Assembly: GCF_004340465.1 (NCBI RefSeq) | Contig: NZ_SLVV01000010.1 | Span: forward strand, 161,897 to 225,896 | From: Mesobacillus foraminis | GTDB taxonomy: Bacteria; Bacillota; Bacilli; Bacillales; Cytobacillaceae | DNA: 64,000 nucleotides | Reading direction: 5' to 3' | Shown: positions 50,874-60,350 of the stretch, in pieces | Position numbering within the stretch: position 1 is the first letter of the stretch | How the letters are laid out: the number at the start of each line of letters is the position of its first letter | Translations under genes and position numbers: made by a program | The notes under the pieces: generated by a model | Seen by the model: only the letters and a program-made list of their open reading frames with translations | Database searches by the model: none | What the model was told of the DNA's origin: nothing

Positions 50874-51140
50874 TTGAATATGCAAGGCGCCATTATTGAA
50901 GGTGAATTTGATGAAACCAGCAATGTGTTTACCCTGCAGAAAATTAAAAATTTCCATACAGAGTCGGTATTGAAAGAAAACCAGCTTCATGGTTTATATG
51001 ACTATTTGAAAAAGAACCTTGATGATGAGGATGGGCAGATTATCACCCTGTATGATCAGATGCCTGTTCGTTTATCCAAGGAGGAACTGAACATTTTAAT
51101 AGCCGATTTTGAGAAGGTATTATCCTTTTACCATTCATAA
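50874..51140 (+). CDS. small protein of unknown function
   Basis: 88 residues from TTG 50874, eight bases after GGAGGTG; the longer frame from 50850 starts inside the previous stop. No recognised domain. Soluble and acidic (GAIIEGEFDETSNVFTLQK, SKEELNILIADFEKVLSFYH). Its position behind the DUF3892 gene suggests a linked function. Confidence 0.7.
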   Translation: MNMQGAIIEGEFDETSNVFTLQKIKNFHTESVLKENQLHGLYDYLKKNLDDEDGQIITLYDQMPVRLSKEELNILIADFEKVLSFYHS

Positions 51141-51191
51141 TGACAAGAACCTTACTTTGAGGTGCGCAGTTTTATAAAAGCCAATATGAGA

Positions 51192-51236
51192 GAGAGGAGT
51201 GCCCAGCCGTCCCGGGTACTCCTCTCGTCTTTTTTA
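51192..51236. terminator. terminator between convergent genes
   Basis: GAGAGGAGT and ACTCCTCTC pair, followed by GTCTTTTTTATT on the plus strand. Confidence 0.8.
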
Positions 51237-51719
51237 TTCATCTTCTTTTAGCCCTTTGCCCATCCCTTTGAGGAAGTGGAGGCCAAAGCCTGCCGCCCGA
51301 TTAATATCCGGGTCCTGCAAAGCTTTTAACAGGTCCAATATGTTAATTTTGCTGTTTGTTTCAAGATGTTTATTTCCTTCCTCCAGCCCTGTCTTTATAC
51401 TGCTTGTGACTTTTGATGTCATCTCGGGATCAAGGCTTGTCAGGACACCCGCTGCGCCCATAAGATGATTGATCACACTTGTTACAGGTTCGCGTGTAAC
51501 ATGGCCCAAGGCAATCTTGGCGATTTTTTCTTTTGCCTGCAGAATGGCGTTTGCTGCATCCAGGACACCGGCCTCGTTCAGTTCGCCTGCGATTTTAAGG
51601 ATGCTGCTCAGCGTTTCCTCGTTCTCGGTCAGCAGAGCTTTTAAGTCTTCAAGCTTTTGCTGCTGCAATTCTTCCTTTGTCGGGATGTGCTTTTGGATGG
51701 TTGTAATTGGGGCTGCCAT
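51234..51719 (-). CDS. yjgD: DUF1641 protein (YjgD-like)
   Basis: 161 residues from the ATG at 51719, seven bases after GGAGG. Helical protein with the DUF1641 region LTSLDPEMTSKVTSSIKTGL and INRAAGFGLHFLKGMGKGL near the end. In B. subtilis the homologous gene yjgD sits directly after yjgC, as here (15 bp). It is presumed to serve the formate-dehydrogenase-like enzyme, but its role is not established. Confidence 0.85.
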   Translation of the reverse strand: MAAPITTIQKHIPTKEELQQQKLEDLKALLTENEETLSSILKIAGELNEAGVLDAANAILQAKEKIAKIALGHVTREPVTSVINHLMGAAGVLTSLDPEMTSKVTSSIKTGLEEGNKHLETNSKINILDLLKALQDPDINRAAGFGLHFLKGMGKGLKEDE

Positions 51720-51734
51720 CAACATTCCTCCTCT

Positions 51735-54704
51735 TTAGTTGGTTGTAAGGTGAACGTAACCAGGGCGTTTCCATTTCCGTTCGACTTCTGCGCCATTTTG
51801 AGGATACCGCTTTTTGTTGCGATGATTGGTTTTCGGCAGCGGATTTTTTCCGTCTGTTTGTAAAACATCCAACCGGACCTTCGTTTGTTTGTAGGCTGGA
51901 GTATTTGTCCGCTGGTCCACAGCTGGCCCTGTCAGGAAATTAATCGCAGAGTCTTTTTCAACCGAGTTCATCGGCAGATAAAGCTCGTTGGCTTTTACAC
52001 GGTCGGTCACTAGTGCATTCAATTTAACCGCCCCATAAGGAGAAACTAGGCGGACAAGCGAACCATTTTGTATCCCGCGGTCTTGAGCCAGTTCTGGTGA
52101 CACCTCAACAAAAATTTCCGGCACTTTCGCCTGGATCCCTTTGGATTTATTGGTCAAATTGCCTTCATGGAAATGCTCCAGCATCCTGCCATTGTTGATA
52201 TGAAGGTCATATTCCTCGGGAAATTTCGCCGGACGAACCCAATCCGATAAAGCAAACCGGGCTTTTTTATCCGGGAAGTTAAAGCCATCAACATAAAGAA
52301 GCGGGGTGCTCACTCCTTCATTGCTTCCCCAGAGGAAGCTTCCCCAGCCTTCAAGCTTCTTGTAATTTGCTCCGCTGAAAAGAGGAGAGAGGCCGGCCAT
52401 TTCGTCGAAAATATCGCCCGGATGGCTGTAGTTCCAACTAGCTCCCAAACGGTTGGCGATTTCCTGGACAATCCACCAATCCGGCCTGGAATCCCCAAGT
52501 GCTGGCAGGGCCTGGTACAGCCTTTGGACGCGCCGCTCTGTGTTTGTGAACGTTCCTTCCTTTTCAAGGGATGGGGCGGCAGGCAAAATTACGTCAGCGT
52601 ATTGAGCGGTCCTAGACATAAAAATATCCTGGACAACAAAGAACTCGAGGCTTGATAATACTTCATCCACATGGTTGGCGTTGGCGTCAACAAGCGCCAT
52701 ATCTTCACCTACAAGATACATGGCTTTCATGTGACCATTTTCAATCGCTTTTAGCATCTGAATGTGATCCAGACCAGGTTTTCCATCAATTTTTACACCA
52801 TAAGCTTTTTCGAATTTGGCCCGTGCATCATCATCAGTAATATGCTGGTAGCCTGGCAGCCAGGCCGGAAGTGTTCCCATATCGCATGCTCCCTGGACAT
52901 TATTATGTCCGCGGAGAGGGTAGGCTCCAGCACCTGGACGGCGGTAATTGCCTGTCGCAAGCAGCAGGTTGGAAATGGCAGCTGAAGTATCGGAGCCGCC
53001 TGTGTTCTGGGTAACACCCATTCCCCACAGGATGCAGGTTCCATCGGCATCACGGATCATTTCTGCCACCTGGATGAATGTCCCTCTTGGAATCCCGGTA
53101 ATGGTTTCGGCATACTCAAGGGAGTAGTTTTCAAGAACCTCCCTTAAATCCTCGAGGAAATGAACATTTTCTTCGATAAATTTTTCATCATGCCAGCCTT
53201 GGTCGATTATATATTTGGTCACAGCCATCAGCCATACCTGATCTGTCCCTTGTTTTGGACTGATAAAAATATCGGACCGCTCGGCCATTTCATTTTTGCG
53301 AAGGTCGGCCACAATCAGCTTCTGCCCGCGAAGCTTATGGGCACGTTTAACCCTCGAGGCCAACACAGGGTGCCCTTCAGCGGGATTGGCACCGATGATG
53401 ATAACAAGGCCGGCCTGTGCAATATCTTTAATCGTCCCGGAATCACCGCCCATTCCGACGGTCCTGAACAAACCATCTGTTGCCGGTGACTGGCAGTATC
53501 GTGAGCAATTGTCCACGTTATTCGTTTCAAATACCTGGCGGGCCAACTTTTGAATGAGATAATTTTCTTCATTGGTGATTTTCGAGGAGGAAATGAAGCC
53601 GACGGATCCTTTCCCATATTGCTCATTTGTACTGCCCAATTTATCAGCAACTAAATGGAGGGCTTCGTCCCATGTCGATTCTACAAAAACACCATTCTTC
53701 CGGATTAAGGGCTTTGTAATCCGTTCTTCCGAGTTTACGAAGTCCCAACCGAATTTTCCTTTCACACAAGTGGAAATGGCATTTACCGGTCCCTCAGAAG
53801 GCTGTACCTTGAGGATTATCCGGTCCTTTGTCCAGACCTCGAAGGTGCAGCCAACACCGCAAAATGTACAGACCGTTTTTGTTTTTTTGGAGCGGGTATC
53901 TCGCATTGCGGCTTCCATTTCTGATACAGCAAAAATGCCGCTGTAGCCAGGCTCGACCGCTTTTACCAGATTGATCATTGGAGTGATAATCTCTTCTTCC
54001 AGCCCGGTCAAAAAACCTGCTTCGCCAAGCATGGACTTCTCCATCAGGGCATTGCATGGGCAAACAGTGACACATTGGCCGCAGCTTACACAGGAAGACT
54101 CATTGATGGCAGAACCCTTATCCCAAAGCACGAGGGGCCTTTGGGCTTCCCAGTCAATCGACAACGTTTCATTCACTTGGAGGTTTTGGCAGACCTCCAC
54201 ACACTGGCCGCAGGCAATGCACTGATTCGGGTCATAACGGTAAAACGGGTGGGACATATCCACTTCGCTTGCATCCGCTTTTGGTGCATAAGGATACTTC
54301 TGATGCTCGATTTCCATTAGCTGCGCAGTATTATGCAGCTTGCAGTCGCCGTTATTATTGTCACAAACTGTACAGTACAACAGGTGGTTTTCCAGGATGC
54401 GATCCATTGCTTCGGCTTGTGCAGCCTTAGCACCGGCCGAGTTTAATTGAATGTCCATGCTATTTTTAATTCCAGTAGAACAGGAGCGCACAAGTTTTCC
54501 ATCAGCTTCGACGATACAAGTATCGCAGGTTTGGATCGGGTCCACTTCAGGCAGATAACAGATTTGAGGGTGCTGAATCCCAACCTGGTTAATAACCTGC
54601 AAGATCGTTGAGCCTTCCTCGGCTTTATACCTTTGGCCATCAATGGTTATGTCAATCATGTTTTTTGAAACGGTTTTTAACATTTGAACCAGACTATTGC
54701 TCAT
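51735..54704 (-). CDS. yjgC: formate dehydrogenase alpha subunit, YjgC-type molybdoenzyme
   Basis: 989 residues from the ATG at 54704 after AGGGGGAGC; the frame extends 30 codons upstream without an RBS. Domain order: N-terminal [2Fe-2S] domain (ICYLPEVDPIQTCDTC), His-Cys iron-sulfur motif (YCTVCDNNNGDCKLH), two [4Fe-4S] ferredoxin motifs (CIACGQCVEVC; CVSCGQCVTVC), the Mo-bisMGD catalytic domain with its own cluster (CTFCGVGCTFEVW) and Cys ligand of Mo in CSRYCQSPATDG, and the C-terminal molydopterin-dinucleotide-binding domain. Cys replaces selenocysteine. It would oxidise formate in the cytosol. DUF1641 protein and divergent fdhD are its partners. Confidence 0.93.
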   Translation of the reverse strand: MSNSLVQMLKTVSKNMIDITIDGQRYKAEEGSTILQVINQVGIQHPQICYLPEVDPIQTCDTCIVEADGKLVRSCSTGIKNSMDIQLNSAGAKAAQAEAMDRILENHLLYCTVCDNNNGDCKLHNTAQLMEIEHQKYPYAPKADASEVDMSHPFYRYDPNQCIACGQCVEVCQNLQVNETLSIDWEAQRPLVLWDKGSAINESSCVSCGQCVTVCPCNALMEKSMLGEAGFLTGLEEEIITPMINLVKAVEPGYSGIFAVSEMEAAMRDTRSKKTKTVCTFCGVGCTFEVWTKDRIILKVQPSEGPVNAISTCVKGKFGWDFVNSEERITKPLIRKNGVFVESTWDEALHLVADKLGSTNEQYGKGSVGFISSSKITNEENYLIQKLARQVFETNNVDNCSRYCQSPATDGLFRTVGMGGDSGTIKDIAQAGLVIIIGANPAEGHPVLASRVKRAHKLRGQKLIVADLRKNEMAERSDIFISPKQGTDQVWLMAVTKYIIDQGWHDEKFIEENVHFLEDLREVLENYSLEYAETITGIPRGTFIQVAEMIRDADGTCILWGMGVTQNTGGSDTSAAISNLLLATGNYRRPGAGAYPLRGHNNVQGACDMGTLPAWLPGYQHITDDDARAKFEKAYGVKIDGKPGLDHIQMLKAIENGHMKAMYLVGEDMALVDANANHVDEVLSSLEFFVVQDIFMSRTAQYADVILPAAPSLEKEGTFTNTERRVQRLYQALPALGDSRPDWWIVQEIANRLGASWNYSHPGDIFDEMAGLSPLFSGANYKKLEGWGSFLWGSNEGVSTPLLYVDGFNFPDKKARFALSDWVRPAKFPEEYDLHINNGRMLEHFHEGNLTNKSKGIQAKVPEIFVEVSPELAQDRGIQNGSLVRLVSPYGAVKLNALVTDRVKANELYLPMNSVEKDSAINFLTGPAVDQRTNTPAYKQTKVRLDVLQTDGKNPLPKTNHRNKKRYPQNGAEVERKWKRPGYVHLTTN

Positions 54705-55311
54705 GGGTCTTGCTCCCCCTTTAAAAAATAAAAAAACACCCTGAAGACAGACACCCTGATAGACGGTGGAAAGCTTCATGGTGGAATAGTTCATTTACAT
54801 CTCGCTAAAATACCGATCCCAAATATTATCAATCTTAAATATTGTAATTATAGCGTTTTCATTTAAAATTAACAATATGAAATTTTCTGTCAATTTACAC
54901 GAAGCCACTTTTACCTGTTTTAATTGGAAATACTTTTATTTAAAAACTGATAAGGGAGAAACAACAATAAAACAAAGCTAATGGCTGAACTGGAGGGATA
55001 ACGGGATGTCAAGAACATACGGGAATTCTATGACATAATCCATAGCCGGCACATTCGACTGGCAAGGGATTGAACGGATACAAAACGTTATTGTAGAAAT
55101 TAGGCTGTCCCGACGTTAAATGGAAATCTAACATCCACTTAATTATTCCTTGCAAATACTAAAGTGGATAAGAAATGGGCCATACAGCAAATATTTCAGG
55201 AAGTTCCAGCCTCTAAAAGAGACGAAGGCGCTAGTGGGTGCGAGGCTGGTCCACCTTTTTACAGGTCCCTGTATGTTTAATCAAATGATCACCTAAAAGG
55301 GGAGTATGACG
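54705..55311. other. intergenic region between formate dehydrogenase and fdhD, with leader hairpin
   Basis: CCAGCCTC (about 55206-55213) and GAGGCTGG (about 55241-55248) pair around a 27-nt loop, followed by TCCACCTTTTT, about 50 bp before fdhD. It could be an attenuator or ligand-responsive leader; I cannot match it to a known riboswitch. No other gene is visible. Confidence 0.45.
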
Positions 55312-56109
55312 ATGGCACCAATAGAAGTAAGCCGGGAAATTCTCCGTTTTCGCAACGGCCATACGGAGCGAACCGAAGACAGTATTGTAATAGAATACCC
55401 GGTTACGGTGAAAATCAATGGGCAGGAATTTGTTACGATGGTCTGTACCCCTGAGCATATAGATGAGATGGTCATAGGTTATTTAGCCTCTGAAGGAATC
55501 ATCAAAAAGTACCAGGATATTGAGGATCTATGGGTTCAGGAGAAAAGCGGATTTGTCCATATAAAAACGGAAAAAGCAAATGTTCTTTCCCGTAATTTCC
55601 AAAATAAACGTTACCTTACCTCCTGCTGCGGAATGAGCAGGCAGGGTTTCGTCTTCGTCAATGATGCACTTACTGCCAAAAAAATGAACAAGAAGCGTGT
55701 AAAGATCTCCATTGATGATTGTTTCCGGTTGATGAATGAGATGCAGATCTCAGCAGAAACCTTTCATCAGACTGGCGGTGTCCATAATGCCGCTCTTTGC
55801 GATGCCGATGGGATTGTGTTAAGCAGAATGGATATCGGAAGACATAATGCACTTGATAAGATTTATGGTCATTGTTTAAAAAACAATATTTCCATTGGTG
55901 ATAAGATTTTAGTGTTCAGCGGCCGGCTTTCATCGGAAATTTTACTCAAGGTGGCAAAAATCGGCTGTGAAATGGTGCTGACAAAATCCGCCCCGACAGA
56001 ATTAGCGTTAAAATTGGCAGAAGAATTGCAGATTACTACCGTTGGATTTATCCGGAATCAGTCGTTAAATGTATATACTTGCCCCGAGCGAATTCAAATC
56101 CCATCTTGA
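55312..56109 (+). CDS. fdhD: formate dehydrogenase accessory sulfurtransferase FdhD
   Basis: 265 residues from ATG 55312, seven bases after GGGGAG; ATG 55306 touches that site. Family marks: YPVTVKINGQEFVTMVCTPE, HIDEMVIGYLASEGII, the redox Cys pair in LTSCCGMSRQGF (family CxxC-type loop), HQTGGVHNAALCDADG, DIGRHNALDKIYG and FSGRLSSEILLKVAKIGCEM. FdhD passes sulfur from a cysteine desulfurase to the molybdenum cofactor of formate dehydrogenase. It faces away from the YjgC-type gene and serves that enzyme. Confidence 0.95.
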   Translation: MAPIEVSREILRFRNGHTERTEDSIVIEYPVTVKINGQEFVTMVCTPEHIDEMVIGYLASEGIIKKYQDIEDLWVQEKSGFVHIKTEKANVLSRNFQNKRYLTSCCGMSRQGFVFVNDALTAKKMNKKRVKISIDDCFRLMNEMQISAETFHQTGGVHNAALCDADGIVLSRMDIGRHNALDKIYGHCLKNNISIGDKILVFSGRLSSEILLKVAKIGCEMVLTKSAPTELALKLAEELQITTVGFIRNQSLNVYTCPERIQIPS

Positions 56110-56276
56110 TTGTGGCTGTTTAAATCTGTAAGGATATTGTTGACTGCCTTTAACCTTTTAAAATCCGGAAGCTTTCGAAAACTGCTCTATGCTTTGGATT
56201 AACTATAATTTTCCAACCTTCAACTTTCCCCAGCCGGGTAAAATAGGAAAAATAGTGAATGCAGAGGAGGCTAACT

Positions 56277-57527
56277 GTGGCGAACAAAGAAAGAGTACTA
56301 CAGTCAATCAAAGAGCATGCTGTCCGATTTGATTCCTATGAAGATTTGGATAAAATCGTTGAAGCAGCGGGAAATGCTGATTTTGTTTTACTGGGGGAGG
56401 CATCCCACGGGACATCAGAATTTTATACGATCCGCGCAGAATTGACGAAGAAGCTTATTAAAGAAAAAGGTTTTTCGTTTGTAGCGGTAGAGGGTGACTG
56501 GCCTTCCTGCTTTACCGTGAATGAGTATATAAAGGGGTACCGGGATGGAACGGCGCTGGAGGCCCTAAAAGATTTCAACCGCTGGCCCACCTGGATGTGG
56601 GCCAATGAAGAAGTGTTGGATCTGGTAAAGTGGCTCAAGGAATATAATCAGGAAAATCAACAGCAGGTCGGTTTTTACGGCCTGGACGTCTATAGTCTGT
56701 GGGAGTCAATGGATGAAGTCATCCAGCAGCTGGAGAAGGTGTCACCTGAAAGTGTGGAAGCAGCAAAGAAGGCATTTTCCTGCTTTGAACCTTTTGACCG
56801 CAGGCCAGAAAATTACGCTATTTCGGCGACTTATTACGGAGAAGACTGCAATGAAGAAGTGATCAGGGTACTGGTTGAACTGCAAAAAAACCGAAAGCTG
56901 GAGAGCAGGGAAGAAACAGACCTGAATGTGGAAATCAACAGCCTAGTCATGCTGAATGCTGAAAGGTACTACAGGGCGATGGCTAACCAGGGGCCAGAAG
57001 ACTGGAATATTCGGGATACCCATATGGTGACCGCCCTCGAGAGCCTCATGACAGCTCATGGGGAAGGGGCCAAAGCCATTATCTGGGAGCATAATACCCA
57101 TATCGGTGATGCTCGTGCCACAGACATGGCCGAGGAAGGACTTGTCAATGTCGGGCAGCTGCTGAGGGAAGATTACGGAAGCAGAGTATTTGCAGCTGGA
57201 TTTGGCACGCATCGGGGAACCGTCATTGCTTCACGTGAGTGGGGGAGTGCAGTGGAAGCGCTACCGGTGCCTGAAGCAGAAGCAGGGAGCTGGGAAGATC
57301 TTTTGCACAAGGCCGGGCCCTTTAATAAATATCTTATCTTTAATGAAGAAAACTCCTCTGAATTTGCCGATGTGCTAGGGCATCGCGCCATTGGAGTTGT
57401 TTATAACCCGGAGTTCGAACACCTCGGAAACTATGTTCCATCGAGAATGTCCCAGCGATACGATGCCTTTTTATTTATTGATGAAACCAGGGCGCTATCT
57501 CCCTTGACCATTAAAGATGCTGAATAG
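56277..57527 (+). CDS. erythromycin esterase family protein
   Basis: 416 residues from GTG 56277, six bases after GAGGAGG (longer frame at 56259 overlaps it). Family features: DFVLLGEASHGTSEFYTIRA with catalytic His, VAVEGDWPSCFTVNEYI, WMWANEEVLDLVKWLKEYN, GFYGLDVYSLWESMDEV, and AIIWEHNTHIGDARATDM. The EreA/B-like fold hydrolyses macrolide lactones in true resistance enzymes, but Bacillus relatives (succinoglycan-type) are mostly uncharacterised. Transcribed alone. Resistance activity is not claimed. Confidence 0.88.
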   Translation: MANKERVLQSIKEHAVRFDSYEDLDKIVEAAGNADFVLLGEASHGTSEFYTIRAELTKKLIKEKGFSFVAVEGDWPSCFTVNEYIKGYRDGTALEALKDFNRWPTWMWANEEVLDLVKWLKEYNQENQQQVGFYGLDVYSLWESMDEVIQQLEKVSPESVEAAKKAFSCFEPFDRRPENYAISATYYGEDCNEEVIRVLVELQKNRKLESREETDLNVEINSLVMLNAERYYRAMANQGPEDWNIRDTHMVTALESLMTAHGEGAKAIIWEHNTHIGDARATDMAEEGLVNVGQLLREDYGSRVFAAGFGTHRGTVIASREWGSAVEALPVPEAEAGSWEDLLHKAGPFNKYLIFNEENSSEFADVLGHRAIGVVYNPEFEHLGNYVPSRMSQRYDAFLFIDETRALSPLTIKDAE

Positions 57528-57537
57528 GAATAAAGAT

Positions 57538-57574
57538 GCCAGTGCCGGCTTAACCGCACTGGCTGTTTTCTGCT
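57538..57574 (+). terminator. intrinsic terminator
   Basis: GCCAGTGC and GCACTGGC pair and are followed by TGTTTTC. Confidence 0.7.
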
Positions 57575-57687
57575 CTTGGTCGGGGGATTTTTAGAAAAAA
57601 AGGATTTTTATGTATTTTTTTGAAAAGGAAGGGTAAATTTACGTATTGGCTGTAATCGATTTCAGAACGATTTATGGAGGAGTCTTT

Positions 57688-58452
57688 ATGAAAAAGAAAA
57701 TAACCATAATAGGCGGCGCTGGAACAATTGGCAGCGTGTTATGCAACGGATTAAGGAATAAATACGAAATTGCCATCCTTGATAAAAAAGCCCCGGCCCA
57801 TGGCGACGATTTTATTGAAGTGGATGCCACGAATTACGAAATGCTTCTGAACAGCATTCCGAAAGATTCGGAGGCCCTTATCCACTTGCTAACTGTTAAA
57901 ACCGACAATGATTTAAAGGAAGTAGAGGAGTTCCATAAAATGACCCAGGTCCATTTTATGGCAACTTTCTATACTTTCCGTGCGGCGATTGAATTAGGAA
58001 TCCCTAAGGTCGTATTCGCCAGCAGCAACCATACCACCGATTATTATGAAAACAATGGCTTCTCTTCTCTGGGCCGGGAAATTAATACGAATGACTATCC
58101 CTATTCCAGGGGCCTGTACGGGGTATTAAAACTGGCTTCCGAAAATATCGGACATATCCTTGCCCGGGAAGAAGATAACAACCTGTCCATCATCAACTTG
58201 CGAATCGGGAGCGTCCAGCCGGACGAGCTGAAAACCGTCAGGGAAGAGGACCGGCTGCACCGTACATTGTTATCCCATGCAGATACAGTCCAGCTCTTTG
58301 ATCTCGCTCTCCAATCTACGGTCAAATACGGAACCTACTACGGAGTGTCGGATAATCCGGGAAAACCGTGGTCAACAGAGACGGCCTGGAAAGAGCTGGG
58401 GTTTGTATCCAAAGAAAATGCCATGGATGTGCTCAAAAAGGGAGAAGAATAA
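57688..58452 (+). CDS. NAD-dependent epimerase/dehydratase, uronate-dehydrogenase-like
   Basis: 254 residues from ATG 57688, after TGGAGGAG. Dinucleotide motif TIIGGAGTIGSVLCNGL, VFASSNHTTDYYENNG (the S-S-N-H segment characteristic of hexuronate dehydrogenases), YGVLKLASENIGHILA with catalytic Tyr and Lys, and LRIGSVQPDELK. It may oxidise galacturonate or glucuronate to the aldarate lactone, matching the pectin-degrading genes nearby. The substrate is inferred. Confidence 0.82.
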   Translation: MKKKITIIGGAGTIGSVLCNGLRNKYEIAILDKKAPAHGDDFIEVDATNYEMLLNSIPKDSEALIHLLTVKTDNDLKEVEEFHKMTQVHFMATFYTFRAAIELGIPKVVFASSNHTTDYYENNGFSSLGREINTNDYPYSRGLYGVLKLASENIGHILAREEDNNLSIINLRIGSVQPDELKTVREEDRLHRTLLSHADTVQLFDLALQSTVKYGTYYGVSDNPGKPWSTETAWKELGFVSKENAMDVLKKGEE

Positions 58453-58461
58453 TGAGGAACG

Positions 58462-58490
58462 GATGCCCCTAATAGCGGGCATCTTTTTTT
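58462..58490 (+). terminator. intrinsic terminator
   Basis: GATGCCC and GGGCATC pair and are followed by seven T. Confidence 0.85.
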
Positions 58491-58569
58491 AGAAGGGCTG
58501 AGGGTTGAATTCGAGGTGGGATCTTATTTATTGAGAGATTCGAAAAATGGAGGATTTAGTTGCCATGTA

Positions 58570-59475
58570 GGTTCAATATTTTCGGGAGACATTGTAAGGG
58601 GTCGAACTGAATTTTTATTTTTCAAAAGAGGGGTCTTATTTTCCAAGATTTCAGATTTATGTTCCACCCAGCCGAATTTATTTTCCAAGCCAGGTACTAT
58701 ATTTTTCAAAACCAGCAATTTATTTTTTAAGAGTCGTTGTAAGAGATCGGACTGATTTTTATTTTTCAAAGAAGGGATCATATTTTCCAAGATTCAGGAT
58801 TTATGTTCCAAAGAGACACATTTATTTTCCAAGCCAGGCATTATATTTTTCAAAGTCAGCAATTTATTTTTTTAGAGCCATTGAGAGAAGTCAAACTGAA
58901 TTTTTATTTTCCAAAAGAGAGGTCTTATTTTCCAAGATCCAGGATTTATGTTCCAAAGAGACACATTTATTTTCCAAGCCAGGCATTATATTTTTCAAAA
59001 CCAGCAATTTATTTTTTTAAGAGACATTGTAAGAGGTCGAACTGAATTTTTATTTTCCAAAAGAGGGGTCTTATTTTCCAAGACCCGGGATTTATGTTCC
59101 AATCAGCCGTATTTATTTTCCAAGCCAGGCCTTATATTTTTCAAAACCAGCAATTTATTTTTTAAGAGACATTGTAAGAGGTTGAACTGAATTTTTATTT
59201 TCCAAAAGAGAGGTCTTATTTTCCAAAATCCAGGATTTATGTTCCACCCAGCCGAATTTATTTTCCAAGCCAGGCACTTTATTTTCCAAAACCAGCAATT
59301 TATTTTTATAGAGCCATTGTAAGAGGTCGAACTGAATTTTTATTTTCCAAAAGAGGGGTCTTATTTTCCAAAATCCAGGATTTATGTTCCACCCAGCCAC
59401 ATTTATTTGCCAAACAATCCTCTCTATTTTTCAAACAACTCCTCTTATTTTCCGAGATTCATTTTTAGAAAGTAC
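58570..59475. repeat. nested tandem repeat: about 145-bp units made of 21-nt subunits
   Basis: Higher-order units start at 58615, 58759, 58904, 59050, 59195 and 59340 (144-146 nt apart). Inside each, the word TTATTTTCCAA (variants TTATTTTTCAA, TTATGTTCC, ATATTTTTCAA) recurs every 21 nt, for example at 58615, 58636, 58657, 58678, 58699 and 58720, before a 39-nt linker containing a GTAAGAGGTCGAACTGA-like stretch. Short open frames of 60-90 codons on both strands are by-products of the periodicity; none has a plausible RBS. Confidence 0.9.
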
Positions 59476-59561
59476 CTTAACGTATTATTTCCAAATTACC
59501 TTCCACTTCGCCTTACCAGGTAGCAAATTATTTAAAAAAAAGGACGCGGCAAACGTCCCCT

Positions 59562-60347
59562 TTATTCCCCAAATCCTTGTGAAGCCAGCCAGGTTTCACA
59601 CAAATCTGACCATTTGCTTACTGCAGAATCATCCTCCGCAAGTCCCAACCCGTGGCGTCCGCTTGGAAAGATATGCATTTCGAATGGTATCTTCTTTTTA
59701 CTTAAAGCCTGGGCATACATCAGGCTGTTTTCAACTGGCACGGATGCGTCATCTGCAGTGTGCCATAGAAATGTGGGCGGTGTAGAATCGGTAACATTTT
59801 TTTCGTTCGATAACGCAGCCCGCAGCTGATCGGGTGGATATTCTCCTAGCAGGTTATGCAGGGATCCTTCATGGAAATGATCCATTAAGGAAATGACTGG
59901 ATAACAAAGGATGGCAAGGTCCGGCCGGGCACTTTCCTGATCAATCAGATCACTGGCTTCATAGAATCTCAGGCGATGGAGGGTCGAGGCTGAAGCAGCG
60001 AGATGGCCACCCGCAGAAAAACCAAGAATGCCAACTTTATATTTATCAATATTCCATTGTTCTGAATGATGCTTAACAAAGCGGATCGCTCGCTGGCAAT
60101 CCGACAGCGGGGCAGGGTGCCGGTTGGGAGATACCCGGTAATCGAGAACAAAAGCGGAAATTCCCAAAGAGTTCAACCATCTAGCGACCGGCTCGCCTTC
60201 ATGCTGGGCCCTGCGATGGTACCCTCCGCCCGGGCAGACAATGATCGCACTGTGCTTGTCGTTTCGTTCCGCCAGGTAGGGGGTTAATGTAGGCGAAAAT
60301 TCCTGCCTGGGGCCATTGGCATGTTGCGGCCATAAAAGATAAGTCAT
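59562..60347 (-). CDS. alpha/beta hydrolase (BD-FAE / acetyl-xylan esterase-like)
   Basis: 261 residues from the second of two ATGs, seven bases after GGAGG. Oxyanion-hole motif VCPGGGYHRRA at about residue 40, nucleophile Ser in GILGFSAGGHLAAS near 110, acid Asp in FLWHTADDASVPV, and His in PSGRHGLGLAEDD. No signal peptide, so cytosolic. The family contains acetyl- and feruloyl-esterases acting on plant-sugar oligomers. Convergent with the repeat, divergent from the GH43/GH105 genes. Confidence 0.88.
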   Translation of the reverse strand: MTYLLWPQHANGPRQEFSPTLTPYLAERNDKHSAIIVCPGGGYHRRAQHEGEPVARWLNSLGISAFVLDYRVSPNRHPAPLSDCQRAIRFVKHHSEQWNIDKYKVGILGFSAGGHLAASASTLHRLRFYEASDLIDQESARPDLAILCYPVISLMDHFHEGSLHNLLGEYPPDQLRAALSNEKNVTDSTPPTFLWHTADDASVPVENSLMYAQALSKKKIPFEMHIFPSGRHGLGLAEDDSAVSKWSDLCETWLASQGFGE

Positions 60348-60350
60348 CAT

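Noticed and set aside
53572-53946. Plus-strand frames inside the formate dehydrogenase gene
   Set aside because: Antisense shadows of a 989-residue molybdoenzyme with intact motifs.
55206-55260. Moco (molybdenum cofactor) riboswitch before fdhD
   Set aside because: The hairpin does not show the conserved core I would expect; kept only as an unclassified leader.
58516-59400. Several 75-90-codon open frames on both strands rich in FIFQAR or LENK heptads
   Set aside because: They arise from the 21-nt period of the repeat (seven codons), overlap each other on both strands, and lack ribosome binding sites. They are treated as repeat by-products.
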